Assembly (NCBI GenBank): GCA_903881265.1
Contig: CAIRSV010000098.1
Coordinates: 1 to 29,659, forward strand
Length of the DNA: 29,659 bases
Source: an uncultured Bacteroidota bacterium
Lineage (GTDB): Bacteria; Bacteroidota; Bacteroidia; Chitinophagales; Chitinophagaceae
Direction: 5' to 3'
The first letter of the stretch is position 1. Each line of letters starts with the position of its first letter. Below, piece by piece: positions 5,490 to 14,472 of the stretch. Under the pieces are notes generated by a model that saw only the letters and a program-made list of their open reading frames with translations, was not told the DNA's origin and did no database searches. Both the position numbers and the translations under genes were made by a program.

Positions 5490-8400
5490 ATGGCCTTATC
5501 TCCTTTAATAAAATATATTTATAGTTCGGGTGCTGAAGAAGTCATTCGCCGAGGCAAACGGATCTTCCTTACGGGAGGTGTCCAGATGATCAAGCGTGAC
5601 GAATTCACCGGACAAATTACGTTTAAAGTGAGGAACGACATGTATTATAATCAATACAATGTCACCATATCGAAATACCACGACGAGAATACACTTTCAG
5701 CACGATGCACCTGCCCGTATAATATGGGCGAGATTTGCCGACATGAGGCAGCAGCCCTTTTTCAGCTAAATGACATGATTGTCAATCAGACACTTAATGC
5801 GTCTGAAGCAGTATTCGATCAGAAACATACCGTCGTACGTATGAAAGTCATTGACTTAAAATCATTACGGCTGTTTACGTCAAATTACCTGTTTGAAGAA
5901 GCCGAAAAAATTGCACAGAAACATAAAGCAAAAATCAGTAGTGCTGAAAACGAAAAAGTTGAAGCCATTCTTCAAATCAGTGATGAAAAAGTCAATCTGA
6001 AGATCAAACGAAATGATGATAAGTCGTTTGACACATCCTGCACTTGTGACGAAACGAAACACGCCTTGTGCAAACATAAAACAGCCTTATTTCTTCAACT
6101 GCTAAACAATCATGGACCGCTTTATTTTGACACCATCCGGAATTGGGATAGTCAGAAAAATAAATTGCTTTCGCTTTACGGATATAGTTTAGAAGACGAT
6201 CTCACAGGCAAGTTTGATTTTACCTATCTCGATGGCAAGCCTACATTGAAGGTACTTGATACCAGTATTAAAAAAGTAAATACCGGATTGACCCGCGAAC
6301 AAATCAGCAGGGAACCGGCAAGCATTGTCATTCAACAAAAAAATAATACCAAGCGACTTGGGGTCGTGCTGAATCTACAAGAAAAGGAATATCCTTACTT
6401 CGCTATTGATTTAATTGAAGGTGAATTGAATGCAGACAAAACAGCGTTTACCGGAACCGTCACCAAACTAGATACCTCTAAATATATTTCACCCGATCAG
6501 TTTACATTAGAAGACAGGGACATTATGAGTATGGTGAGGAAGGTACAGAATACCGAGACAGCCAAATACATTGCAAAAAACTCACCCTTCGGCGATTTGT
6601 GGGAGAATATCATACACAATCAAACTGAATGGACGCAGGAAAATAAAGAATCACTCTTTGACTATTTACATCCGAAATTATTAAAATTATTTTCGTCGCT
6701 GCGAACCTTCAATCCCTTATATCTTTTGCCAAAAGGGAAAGCATACAAAACAACGTCATTGGTGCCATTGACCTATGTCGATAACTCACTGCAGCCTTCT
6801 ATTACTGTCTACAGAAGTAAATCAAAAGCCAAAGGAAAGAAAGCATCGACCGGCGATGTGCATACCGATTTGTGCGTAGACATCAATGGCGAATTAGTGT
6901 CACTTGATAAAAATGAATTAGGAAATCCATTGCTGTATCTGTTGGATAAAAAACTTTATCTGATTCATAAAGCGCAAGATGCCTGCAAACTCGCCTCATT
7001 AGAAGATCACAAAATTACAGATCAGGAACGTTGGCCTACGTATCTGCAAGACAAACTGATTCCGATGAGTAAGATGTATGACATCGACTTCGATAAAGAA
7101 CTGGTCGAATATCGTCAAGACATCGCTCCGATTTGCTCGGTGTTGCTCGGCGAACAAACATCGTACTTCGTTATCAAGCCAATGTTTAATTACCACGGCA
7201 CTGATGTGACGTGGAGCGAAGATCATTCCCTTTCCATTTATCAGGATGGCAAGCTGGTGATTGTTCAGCGTCATAAGGAAGCTGAAAATACATTCATTCA
7301 ATTACTTCAAAATTTGCATACTCATCTGAGGGTGCAAGAAGCTGAACATCAATTCGCAATCCACTCGAAATACGCCTTACAGAAAAATTGGTTCTTCTTG
7401 TTTTTTGATAAGATGAAAGAAGAAAAAGTAGACGTCTTCGGTTATGATCAACTGAAAAATTTCAAGATCCATAAATCAAAACCTACCACGAAAGTCAATA
7501 TTTCATCGAACCTCGATTGGTTTGATACAAAAATTGAAATTGATTTCGATGGACAAGTCGCCAACTTATCTGAGATACAAAAAGCACTTGCTGTCAAGCA
7601 AAATTATGTGCCACTTGGTAATGGCAGTTTTGGTTTATTGCCTGAAGAATGGCTCGCGAAATTTTCGTTGCTCTTCAAGATGGCCGATAGCAATGGCAAA
7701 TCACTTCGTGTCAGTAAATATAATTTCACTGTCATCGATGAACTTCATGACATGATTGACGATGAAGAGATCAAACAAGAATTGATTGAGAAAAAAGAGA
7801 TCTTATTAAATACCAATCCTGAGAAATACGAAAAGCTTCCGATACCAACTGAACTAAAAGCTGAGCTCAGACCTTATCAAGAATCTGGATTTCAATGGCT
7901 TGTTTATTTAGATAGTGTCAAATGGGGCGGATTATTGGCCGATGATATGGGTCTTGGGAAAACGATACAAACATTGACCTTTCTTCAATATTACAAGAAT
8001 GAAAACGGGCAATTAAAAGCCTTGGTTATTTGCCCTACAACCCTGCTTTTCAACTGGGAAAATGAGATCAATAAATTCACGCCGGGACTCAGCTATTTGA
8101 TTCATCATGGACCAAACCGCACTGGTCAACATGAAGATCTCGACAAGTATAATATCATTATTTCAACCTACGGTACCCTACGAAGCGATGTACAACTTTT
8201 TATAAAAAACAATCTTGATTATGTCATCTTGGATGAATCGCAAACCATAAAAAATCCAACAAGTAAGGTATCGAAAGCGGCGCAACTTTTGACCTGCAAA
8301 AATCGTATCGCACTGAGTGGTACGCCAATGCAAAACAATACATTTGATATATTCTCTCAAATGAATTTTCTTAACCCAGGTATGCTTGGAAGTAAAGAAT

Positions 8401-9254
8401 TTTTCAAAGAGCAATTTGCGAAACCAGTCGACAAGTTTCAAGATGAGGAAACAAAACAACATCTAAGGAAACTTATTTATCCATTCTTGCTTCGACGAAC
8501 CAAAGAACAAGTGGCAAAAGATTTACCTGAAAAAACTGAGATCACGATGTTCTGCGAAATGGGTAAAGAACAGCGTGCGATCTATGAAAGTTATCGTAAC
8601 CTGTATCGTTCAAAAATATTAGGTACCATTGAAAATCAAGGCATCGAAAAATCGCAATTTGCCATTTTACAAGGCTTGATGAAACTCAGACAAATATGCG
8701 ATTCGCCAGCCATTCTCAATGAAGAAGAGAAGTATGCGAATCACAGTATCAAACTTGATGAATTGGTACGTGAACTACAAGAAAATATCGGAAACCATAA
8801 GGTACTTATCTTCTCGCAATTCCTCGGTATGCTCGCGTTGATACGTGAAAAAATGAATGAACATGCTATAGCATATCAATATTTTGATGGAAGTTATACA
8901 GCCATTCAACGTGAGAAAGCAATTCAGGAGTTTCAACATAATGAAGAGTGTAGTGTCTTTTTAATTTCACTCAAGGCGGGTGGTATGGGTCTTAACCTTA
9001 CCGCTGCTGACTATGTATATATCGTTGATCCGTGGTGGAACCCGGCAGTTGAGCAACAGGCCATTGATCGAACACATCGTATTGGCCAAACCAAAAACAT
9101 ATTTGCGTATCGCTATATCTGTAAGGATACAGTCGAAGAAAAAATTATGTTGTTGAAAGACAAGAAAAATCTCTTGGTTAAAGACATCATTGCCGACGAC
9201 AGTAATATGGTCAAACAACTGACGAAGGATGATGTGGCTTATTTGTTTAGCTAG
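5490..9254 (+). CDS. SNF2-family DNA-dependent ATPase/helicase with two SWIM zinc fingers
   Basis: A 1254-residue protein from the ATG at 5490. Two SWIM-type zinc fingers sit at the N-terminus: C73-x-C75 ... C83-x-H85 and C184-x-C186 ... C194-x-H196. A long middle region (about 200-770) has no motif I recognise. The C-terminal half is a complete SNF2 motor: DDMGLGKT (818-825, Walker A), DESQ (915-918, Walker B), SGTPMQN, then the helicase C domain with KAGGMGLNLTAADYV and DPWWNPAVEQQAIDRTHRIGQ. Such proteins are annotated as SNF2/DEAD-box helicases in Bacteroidota and are related to RapA; roles in transcription recycling or DNA remodelling are plausible but unproven. A MarR gene follows 53 bp downstream. 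No restriction-modification or phage-defence neighbours are present, so a chromosomal housekeeping role seems more likely than defence. Confidence 0.93.
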   Translation: MALSPLIKYIYSSGAEEVIRRGKRIFLTGGVQMIKRDEFTGQITFKVRNDMYYNQYNVTISKYHDENTLSARCTCPYNMGEICRHEAAALFQLNDMIVNQTLNASEAVFDQKHTVVRMKVIDLKSLRLFTSNYLFEEAEKIAQKHKAKISSAENEKVEAILQISDEKVNLKIKRNDDKSFDTSCTCDETKHALCKHKTALFLQLLNNHGPLYFDTIRNWDSQKNKLLSLYGYSLEDDLTGKFDFTYLDGKPTLKVLDTSIKKVNTGLTREQISREPASIVIQQKNNTKRLGVVLNLQEKEYPYFAIDLIEGELNADKTAFTGTVTKLDTSKYISPDQFTLEDRDIMSMVRKVQNTETAKYIAKNSPFGDLWENIIHNQTEWTQENKESLFDYLHPKLLKLFSSLRTFNPLYLLPKGKAYKTTSLVPLTYVDNSLQPSITVYRSKSKAKGKKASTGDVHTDLCVDINGELVSLDKNELGNPLLYLLDKKLYLIHKAQDACKLASLEDHKITDQERWPTYLQDKLIPMSKMYDIDFDKELVEYRQDIAPICSVLLGEQTSYFVIKPMFNYHGTDVTWSEDHSLSIYQDGKLVIVQRHKEAENTFIQLLQNLHTHLRVQEAEHQFAIHSKYALQKNWFFLFFDKMKEEKVDVFGYDQLKNFKIHKSKPTTKVNISSNLDWFDTKIEIDFDGQVANLSEIQKALAVKQNYVPLGNGSFGLLPEEWLAKFSLLFKMADSNGKSLRVSKYNFTVIDELHDMIDDEEIKQELIEKKEILLNTNPEKYEKLPIPTELKAELRPYQESGFQWLVYLDSVKWGGLLADDMGLGKTIQTLTFLQYYKNENGQLKALVICPTTLLFNWENEINKFTPGLSYLIHHGPNRTGQHEDLDKYNIIISTYGTLRSDVQLFIKNNLDYVILDESQTIKNPTSKVSKAAQLLTCKNRIALSGTPMQNNTFDIFSQMNFLNPGMLGSKEFFKEQFAKPVDKFQDEETKQHLRKLIYPFLLRRTKEQVAKDLPEKTEITMFCEMGKEQRAIYESYRNLYRSKILGTIENQGIEKSQFAILQGLMKLRQICDSPAILNEEEKYANHSIKLDELVRELQENIGNHKVLIFSQFLGMLALIREKMNEHAIAYQYFDGSYTAIQREKAIQEFQHNEECSVFLISLKAGGMGLNLTAADYVYIVDPWWNPAVEQQAIDRTHRIGQTKNIFAYRYICKDTVEEKIMLLKDKKNLLVKDIIADDSNMVKQLTKDDVAYLFS

Positions 9255-9307
9255 CAAACTTCTGCTGATTATTGAGTATTCTTTTATCTTGAAAACGTCA
9301 TGACCAA

Positions 9308-9772
9308 ATGAATAATAATCTTGAAAGACTTATAAAGCAAAATATTCCGTTCACATCGCCACAAGTGAAGGCGCAAGTAGGGTTTCTTTATTTGGCGTAT
9401 TGTTATACGAGTTCACAGCAAGCTTATTTTAAAGAGTATGGTGTTACGTTGCAACAATACAATATCCTTCGTATCCTGCGTGGCCAATATCCGAAGCCAG
9501 CCAATATTAATATGCTCAAAGATCGTATGCTGGATAAAATGAGTGATGTGTCAAGATTAGTTGACCGACTTCAAAAAATGGATTATTTAACCAAAGAAAC
9601 AAATGATGTCGACAAGCGAAATGCGGATGTGCTAATCACCGAAAAAGCAATGCAACTTCTATCAACAATAGATGAAAAAGGTGTTGAGACTGCTACTATA
9701 TTCAATAAAATTTCAGAAGAAGAAGTCCAACATTTTAATCGAATTGTCGATAAACTTCTCGATCTAATGTAA
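9308..9772 (+). CDS. MarR family transcriptional regulator
   Basis: A 154-residue winged-helix protein. The HTH region lies around GVTLQQYNILRILRGQYPKPANINMLKDRML, the recognition helix around DKMSDVSRLVDRLQKMDYL, and the wing carries the family signature KETNDVDKRNADVLITEKA (the D-x-R segment). Helices that would form the dimer flank it. MarR proteins are dimeric repressors or activators, often ligand- or redox-responsive. There is no divergent gene to regulate; the nearest plus-strand neighbour is the SNF2 gene, so its targets are unknown. A weak -7 candidate (TATCTTGA, 9285-9292) lies upstream. A 3-codon ATG ACC AAA TGA overlaps the start, sharing ATGA bases. Confidence 0.88.
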   Translation: MNNNLERLIKQNIPFTSPQVKAQVGFLYLAYCYTSSQQAYFKEYGVTLQQYNILRILRGQYPKPANINMLKDRMLDKMSDVSRLVDRLQKMDYLTKETNDVDKRNADVLITEKAMQLLSTIDEKGVETATIFNKISEEEVQHFNRIVDKLLDLM

Positions 9773-9847
9773 TGGATGAAGCACCTAAATGTTAAACGCT
9801 CAGTAGCCTATGCAGTCTATAACCCTTGCGTTTTTACTATTGCGCTA

Positions 9848-9894
9848 TTGGCTTCGGAAGCACCCTACTAGCCAAGATAATGATGCGCCATTAT
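9848..9894. terminator. paired inverted repeats in convergent junction
   Basis: Two successive dyads: TTGGCT (9848-9853) with AGCCAA (9870-9875), and ATAATG (9877-9882) with CATTAT (9889-9894) around a 6-nt loop. They lie between the convergent MarR and E1 genes, where a shared terminator is expected. Neither has a clear T tract, so the call is tentative. Confidence 0.3.
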
Positions 9895-9931
9895 GTTTAC
9901 ATGGCCTCACATGATAACAGTCGTATTTAAC

Positions 9932-11914
9932 TTAGTATTGCATCAGTTTCTTGACATACGAATCTAAACGGCTTTTTGCCATAAAATTCTGTTCAAGTTC
10001 AATCGCAAACGGCACAGGTGTATCAAGGCTAGCACAGCGCATGACAGGCGCATCCAACTGTTCGAAACAATGCTCGCTGATCCATGCTGCGATTTCACCA
10101 CCGAGACCGCCGATGAGGGTATCTTCATGAAGCAATAATACTTTCCCAGTTTGTACAACACTTTCTCTGATAGCGTCATAATCTAACGGAAGCAAGGTGC
10201 GTAAATCAAGGATATCGATGGAGAGTTCAGGATGTTGTTTGGCATAATCAAGTGCCCAATGCACACCACTACCATAGGTGATAATACTCAAGTCGTCGCC
10301 GGTTTGTACCTTTTTAGCCTTGCCAATTTCAATTGTATAATATCCCTCGGGCACCAAACCGCTGATACTTCGATACAAGGCTTTATGTTCGAAAAACATC
10401 ACCGGATTCGGATCTTCCAACGCTGAAATCATCAGTCCTTTGGCATCTTCCGGTGTGGACGGATACACTACTTTCAAACCGGGCGTATGCGTAAACCACG
10501 CCTCAGTGCTTTGCGAATGAAACGGACCAGCGCCAACACCGCCACCTGATGGCATACGGATAACCACATCCGCTTGCTGCCCCCAACGATAATAAATTTT
10601 TGCCAGGTTATTGATAATCTGATTAAAGCCTACTGTCACAAAATCGGAGAACTGCATCTCCATCATTGACTTGAATCCTTTGATTGATAGGCCAAGCGCA
10701 GCGCCAACAATAGCGCTCTCACATAAAGGCGTATTGCGTACACGCTCCTTGCCATATCTTTCAACAAAGCCTTCCGTGACTTTAAATGCACCACCATACT
10801 CCGCAATATCTTGACCCATCAATACCAAATTTGAATGATGTTTCATTCCTTCATCAAGTCCTTCAGTGATGGCATTGATTAGTTTCATTTCCTTCTTAGG
10901 GAATGCATCAAATCCGGGCGTTGTCGACGACACATAGGGTGCGTATACATCACGCACTTCGTCTTCTGTTACGGGCACAACAGGAGGCTCGGCAAATCCG
11001 CGTTCAAGACTTTGCTCGATATACTGTTTAAATTCTTCTCTGATTCCTTCAACGATCGACGATGTGAGAATATGTTGTTCGAGCAAGAAATTTTCATAAT
11101 TCATCAAGGGGTCTTTCTTGCCCCATATCTCAAACAATGCTGTAGGCACATACTTAACGCCGCTTGCTTCTTCATGACCTCGCATACGGAATGTCATACA
11201 TTCTACGATGATAGGTTTTTGTTCGCTTATACAATATGCACGGGCAGCCTTAATTTGAGTATAGACCTCAAGAATATTATTGCCATCAATAGTAATCGCT
11301 TTGATACCATAGCCAATGCCTTTGTCGGCCAATTGATTGCAGATAAACTGTTCGCTGCTTGGCGTACTAAGTCCGTAACCATTATTTTCAATCACAAAAA
11401 TCACGGGCAATTTCCATACAGCAGCGACATTCAGCGCTTCATGAAAATCACCTTCGCTTGTTGCACCATCACCACTGAAGGCAAGTGATACTTTCTTTTC
11501 GTTTCGTAATTTATGAGCTAATGCGATTCCGTCGGCAATGGCAAGCTGAGGTCCAAGATGTGAAATCATACCACAGATATGATGTTCATTACTACCAAAA
11601 TGAAAACTTCGCTCACGTCCTTTGCTATATCCGTCCTTGCGTCCTTGCCATTGCGTGAATAATTTATCGAGCGGCATTTTACGTCCAGTGAATACGCCCA
11701 AATTACGATGCATCGGCATGATATATTCATCGGCATCTAACGCTAGTGTGGCGCCAACGGCTACGGCCTCTTGACCAATACCACTAAACCATTTACTGAT
11801 CCGACCCTGACGAAGTAGAATAAGCATTTTCTCCTCGATCATACGAGGGAGTAAAAGCTCCTTATAAATGGAAATCAATTCGTCGTCGGAATAATTTGTT
11901 CTGTCAAACATCAT
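9932..11914 (-). CDS. fused alpha/beta E1 of a branched-chain 2-oxoacid dehydrogenase
   Basis: A 660-residue fusion from the ATG at 11914. The N-terminal half (about 1-330) is the E1-alpha domain with the thiamine-diphosphate motif GDGATSEGDFHEAL ... IENN, and RMRGHEEAS near the active-site loop. The C-terminal half (about 335-660) is E1-beta with MGQDIAEYGGAFKVT, NTPLCESAIVGAALG, PSGGGVGAGPFHSQS and DLRTLLPLD. It decarboxylates a 2-oxo acid and transfers the acyl group to lipoyl-E2. The fused form is common in Bacteroidota, where it acts on branched-chain keto acids and feeds iso-fatty-acid synthesis; substrate choice here is inferred from similarity and from leucine dehydrogenase elsewhere in the window. 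E2 and E3 are not nearby, so it must join subunits encoded elsewhere. The frame could be extended 6 codons upstream, but that would cross the -7 element. Confidence 0.92.
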   Translation of the reverse strand: MMFDRTNYSDDELISIYKELLLPRMIEEKMLILLRQGRISKWFSGIGQEAVAVGATLALDADEYIMPMHRNLGVFTGRKMPLDKLFTQWQGRKDGYSKGRERSFHFGSNEHHICGMISHLGPQLAIADGIALAHKLRNEKKVSLAFSGDGATSEGDFHEALNVAAVWKLPVIFVIENNGYGLSTPSSEQFICNQLADKGIGYGIKAITIDGNNILEVYTQIKAARAYCISEQKPIIVECMTFRMRGHEEASGVKYVPTALFEIWGKKDPLMNYENFLLEQHILTSSIVEGIREEFKQYIEQSLERGFAEPPVVPVTEDEVRDVYAPYVSSTTPGFDAFPKKEMKLINAITEGLDEGMKHHSNLVLMGQDIAEYGGAFKVTEGFVERYGKERVRNTPLCESAIVGAALGLSIKGFKSMMEMQFSDFVTVGFNQIINNLAKIYYRWGQQADVVIRMPSGGGVGAGPFHSQSTEAWFTHTPGLKVVYPSTPEDAKGLMISALEDPNPVMFFEHKALYRSISGLVPEGYYTIEIGKAKKVQTGDDLSIITYGSGVHWALDYAKQHPELSIDILDLRTLLPLDYDAIRESVVQTGKVLLLHEDTLIGGLGGEIAAWISEHCFEQLDAPVMRCASLDTPVPFAIELEQNFMAKSRLDSYVKKLMQY

Positions 11915-11918
11915 GCGG

Positions 11919-11926
11919 CAAAGATA
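11919..11926 (-). promoter_or_regulatory. -7 element of the E1 gene (TATCTTTG)
   Basis: A perfect TANNTTTG match ending 4 nt before the ATG at 11914, the same geometry as at 243-250. It supports 11914 (or 11911) as the start and suggests a leaderless mRNA. Confidence 0.6.
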
Positions 11927-12021
11927 ATACAATCAGTAGTAGAGTTGTCTAGTTGAGGGCTGTAAGTTGCATACTTGATTTCAAAAAAATAGGTTGAATA
12001 TTGGCTCTCTGCCTTCAAATG

Positions 12022-12031
12022 CAAGGCCTTG
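12022..12031. repeat. 10-bp palindrome CAAGGCCTTG
   Basis: A perfect palindrome in the 191-bp gap upstream of the E1 promoter. It could be a regulator site or chance; no second copy was seen. Confidence 0.25.
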
Positions 12032-12105
12032 AAACACACAAGAAAATGAACAATCCTTTTGCCTATCGGTTTCACATAGACGAATTACATCATTCACCTA
12101 AAAAA

Positions 12106-12720
12106 TTATTTTTCGGCCACTTCCTTACCAAATAATTTTTCACCGGCGCGGATGGCTAATGTCATATCGTTTTCTTTTGGCGGAATGGGACAAGAATATC
12201 CTTCCTTGAATGCACAATAGGGATTATAACAGATATTAAAATCAATTTTCAGGGTATTGTTTTTGATATCCTTATATCTAAAATCCATATAGCGACCGCC
12301 GCCGAAGGTCTCCTTGTAATTAGTTTCATCAGTAAACGGAATAAACAGATAATCTTCGTATCCTTCTTTTGCTTTCAACTTTTCACTTTGATAAACAAAG
12401 AGTTTGAGGTGTTTCTTTTTCAATTGAAAGGTGACATAACCATAGGTATAATATTTCTTGATAACACCATTATGTGTTTGCATATCAAATCCCTTAGGAT
12501 CGTCTACCTTGGTAAATTTAGCATGCACGATATACGTGGGATCGGGTGCATAGAATCGAAGAAAAGCAAGGTCGTCCTGCTTCAGCGGACTGTGGTCGTC
12601 TTCTAGAAATTCGTTCTTATACTTTTCTCTGTGTGCTGCAATTTCCTGTTGATAGGCTTGCGAAAAAGCGATGGTCGTACAACCTAAGAGCAAGCACATA
12701 AGACATCCTATTAGTTTCAT
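12106..12720 (-). CDS. DUF1684 domain protein, exported
   Basis: A 204-residue protein from the ATG at 12720 (MKLIGCLMCLLLGCTTIAFSQ); the longest frame begins 29 codons earlier but runs through the promoter. It has an N-terminal signal peptide, with either SPase I cleavage after the FSQA region or a lipobox-like LLGC at residues 11-14. The DUF1684 hallmarks follow: the HREKYKNEFLEDDHSPL block, RFYAPDPTYIVHAKF, YLFIPFTDETNYKETFGGGRYMDF, and the C-terminal FNICYNPYCAFKEGYSCPIPPKEN. The two cysteine segments (CYNPYC and SC) are conserved in the family. Function is unknown. It has its own -7 element (TACATTTG) 20 nt upstream. It lies downstream of trigger factor on the same strand but is probably transcribed separately. 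Confidence 0.88.
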   Translation of the reverse strand: MKLIGCLMCLLLGCTTIAFSQAYQQEIAAHREKYKNEFLEDDHSPLKQDDLAFLRFYAPDPTYIVHAKFTKVDDPKGFDMQTHNGVIKKYYTYGYVTFQLKKKHLKLFVYQSEKLKAKEGYEDYLFIPFTDETNYKETFGGGRYMDFRYKDIKNNTLKIDFNICYNPYCAFKEGYSCPIPPKENDMTLAIRAGEKLFGKEVAEK

Positions 12721-12740
12721 TCGTGATGATGTTAGAACAT

Positions 12741-12748
12741 CAAATGTA
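12741..12748 (-). promoter_or_regulatory. -7 element of the DUF1684 gene (TACATTTG)
   Basis: A perfect TANNTTTG match, 20 nt before the ATG at 12720. It settles the start choice. Confidence 0.6.
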
Positions 12749-12829
12749 CGTCTCAATCTTCTGTCAAGGAAAGAAACAATATGAATATAAATCAGTGTAA
12801 AAAGCACTGCAACGCGGCCGTGCGCTTAC

Positions 12830-14215
12830 TTAATGATGATGATGATGGCTGCTTGGCAATTTGATAAATTCATCCAACGACACCAATTGCTCCTGAAGGG
12901 TTACTTTTTGTTCGATCGCATAAAATAATTTATCCGTGATGATTTTATTATGAAGCTCATCCGCAAACTTTTTGTCGGCCAATTGTTTTTGTATAAAAGG
13001 TTCAAACCAATCGTCATTGACCGCCGGCATGTGGCCCTGTTGTCCGAAGTAACTCATAATCTGCATTCTAGCCGCATCTTCAAGTTCTTCTTTCTCTACC
13101 TCAATTTTATTCTCTTCAATAATATGATCAGTGATAAGCTGCCAACGAAGTTGATGATCGAACGAGCCATATTCTTTCTCTACATCTTGTGGTGACTTAT
13201 ATGACTCACCGCCTACACTCATCCAACGTTTCAAAAATTGTGTGGGCATATTGATGGGTGTTTCATGCACTAACTTTTCAAACAATTCATTATGAAGACG
13301 AATTCTTGCCTGTTGATCCCAGTATCGCACAATTTCTTCCTTTAACACAGTTGCGAATTCTTCTTCGGTTTCAATACCACGATCCACATAAATCTTATCA
13401 AACATTTCCTTGCCAATAGGCGCTTTTTCAATCAAACCAACTTTGGTGATAGACATGCTGAAGAATGTATCCTTAGCCGCCTCATCAGTAGGCTCGAAGC
13501 CTAAATCTTTGGCAATAGCTGGTAATAATTTTGCGTCAAACGTATTTCGCAAACTGAACACAATGGTATCATTTGCTTTCTTACCCATCAATTGCTGCTG
13601 CAATGACGTGGTAAAGTATTTAACCATCAATGAATTGTCTTTTTTAATGCCGCCTTCAATCAGGTTGCCATCGGCATCACATTCATCAAAGACCACATTA
13701 ATCACATTATCCTCACACGTGATGGTGTCTGGCTCGGTCATATCGCCTGCCTTATATTGTAACTTTTCGATTTCATCACGCAACATATCATCAGATACGA
13801 TTACCTTATGTAAAGGCACTGTCGCTGATCCTGAAAGTAATGGAATGGTAAAATGAGGGCGAGTACCGATTTCAAATTCGAAGCTATAATCTTGTGGGTT
13901 ATTGACATCGAAACTCAATTGTCGCTGACTTTCGGCAGGTATTGGGCGGGCAAAAATTTCGGCTTTACTACTAATCAAATGCTCTTCTAATTTAGCACCA
14001 GCCACACGCAACACTTCGTCTGAAAAAACTGACTGACCATACATTTTACGGATGATGCCTAATGGCACCATGCCAGCGCGAAAACCAGGAACGGCGGCTT
14101 TTTTACTATAGGTTTTCAATGCCTTATCAACCGCAGGTAAATAATCTTCTTTGGTCAGCTGAACGATAATTTTTTCGTGTTGGATGCCTATATTTTCCTG
14201 AGCGACTGTTGCCAT
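12830..14215 (-). CDS. tig: trigger factor, with natural penta-histidine C-terminus
   Basis: A 461-residue ribosome-associated chaperone that binds nascent chains near the exit tunnel. The start is the ATG at 14215 (MATVAQENIG); the longer frame reads backwards into tRNA-Leu and is not real. The N-terminal ribosome-binding loop is VPGFRAGMVPLGIIRKMYG, matching GFRxGKxP except Met for Lys. The middle segment around residues 150-240 occupies the FKBP-like region but lacks strong peptidyl-prolyl isomerase motifs, as is common in Bacteroidota. The helical C-terminal domain follows, then SSHHHHH at the very end. No -7 element is seen in the 80 nt upstream, so it may be co-transcribed with tRNA-Leu through the hairpin at 14257-14288. 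Confidence 0.9.
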   Translation of the reverse strand: MATVAQENIGIQHEKIIVQLTKEDYLPAVDKALKTYSKKAAVPGFRAGMVPLGIIRKMYGQSVFSDEVLRVAGAKLEEHLISSKAEIFARPIPAESQRQLSFDVNNPQDYSFEFEIGTRPHFTIPLLSGSATVPLHKVIVSDDMLRDEIEKLQYKAGDMTEPDTITCEDNVINVVFDECDADGNLIEGGIKKDNSLMVKYFTTSLQQQLMGKKANDTIVFSLRNTFDAKLLPAIAKDLGFEPTDEAAKDTFFSMSITKVGLIEKAPIGKEMFDKIYVDRGIETEEEFATVLKEEIVRYWDQQARIRLHNELFEKLVHETPINMPTQFLKRWMSVGGESYKSPQDVEKEYGSFDHQLRWQLITDHIIEENKIEVEKEELEDAARMQIMSYFGQQGHMPAVNDDWFEPFIQKQLADKKFADELHNKIITDKLFYAIEQKVTLQEQLVSLDEFIKLPSSHHHHH

Positions 14216-14256
14216 AATTCGTGAATATGTTTTTGAGATTCGTTGACCTTGTTTAA

Positions 14257-14288
14257 GAAAAGCCTCACGTATTGATGTGAGACTTTTC
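14257..14288 (-). terminator. 12-bp hairpin between tRNA-Leu and trigger factor
   Basis: Arms 14257-14268 and 14277-14288 pair over 12 positions with one G-U wobble and an 8-nt loop. In the minus-strand reading it begins 5 nt after the tRNA 3' end and its distal arm ends in CTTTTC followed by TTAAAC. It could be a terminator that lets some transcripts reach tig, or a processing stem for the tRNA 3' end. Confidence 0.5.
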
Positions 14289-14293
14289 TGTAG

Positions 14294-14374
14294 TGCGGGC
14301 GGAGGGACTCGAACCCCCATGTCTAAGACACTAGATCCTAAGTCTAGCGCGTCTACCAATTTCGCCACGCCCGC
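14294..14374 (-). tRNA. tRNA-Leu (anticodon TAG)
   Basis: 81 nt including the discriminator A. The acceptor stem is GCGGGCG paired with CGCCCGC, the D-arm contains AAATTGGTAGAC, the anticodon stem CTAGA/TCTAG closes the loop CTTAGGA with anticodon TAG, a class II variable arm follows, and the T arm contains GGTTCGAGTCC. CCA is not encoded (CTA follows the discriminator). A perfect -7 element lies 21 nt upstream. Confidence 0.96.
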
Positions 14375-14395
14375 GGGCTAAAATTTGAAGGAGTG

Positions 14396-14403
14396 CAAAT
14401 GTA
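14396..14403 (-). promoter_or_regulatory. -7 element of tRNA-Leu (TACATTTG)
   Basis: A perfect TANNTTTG match 21 nt upstream of the mature tRNA 5' end, which would leave a short 5' leader for RNase P. Confidence 0.6.
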
Positions 14404-14472
14404 TATATTTTATCAGATATCCGGTAGAATTCAACTTTTTTTTAATTACTTTTATTTTAATAGCCCTTTGTA

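Noticed and set aside
11012..11488. 158-codon plus-strand frame inside the E1 gene
   Set aside because: It is an antisense shadow of a well-conserved enzyme gene with no promoter or protein-like composition.
14216..14368. N-terminal extension of trigger factor by 51 residues
   Set aside because: The extension is a translation through tRNA-Leu and the following hairpin; the normal trigger factor N-terminus begins at the ATG at 14215.
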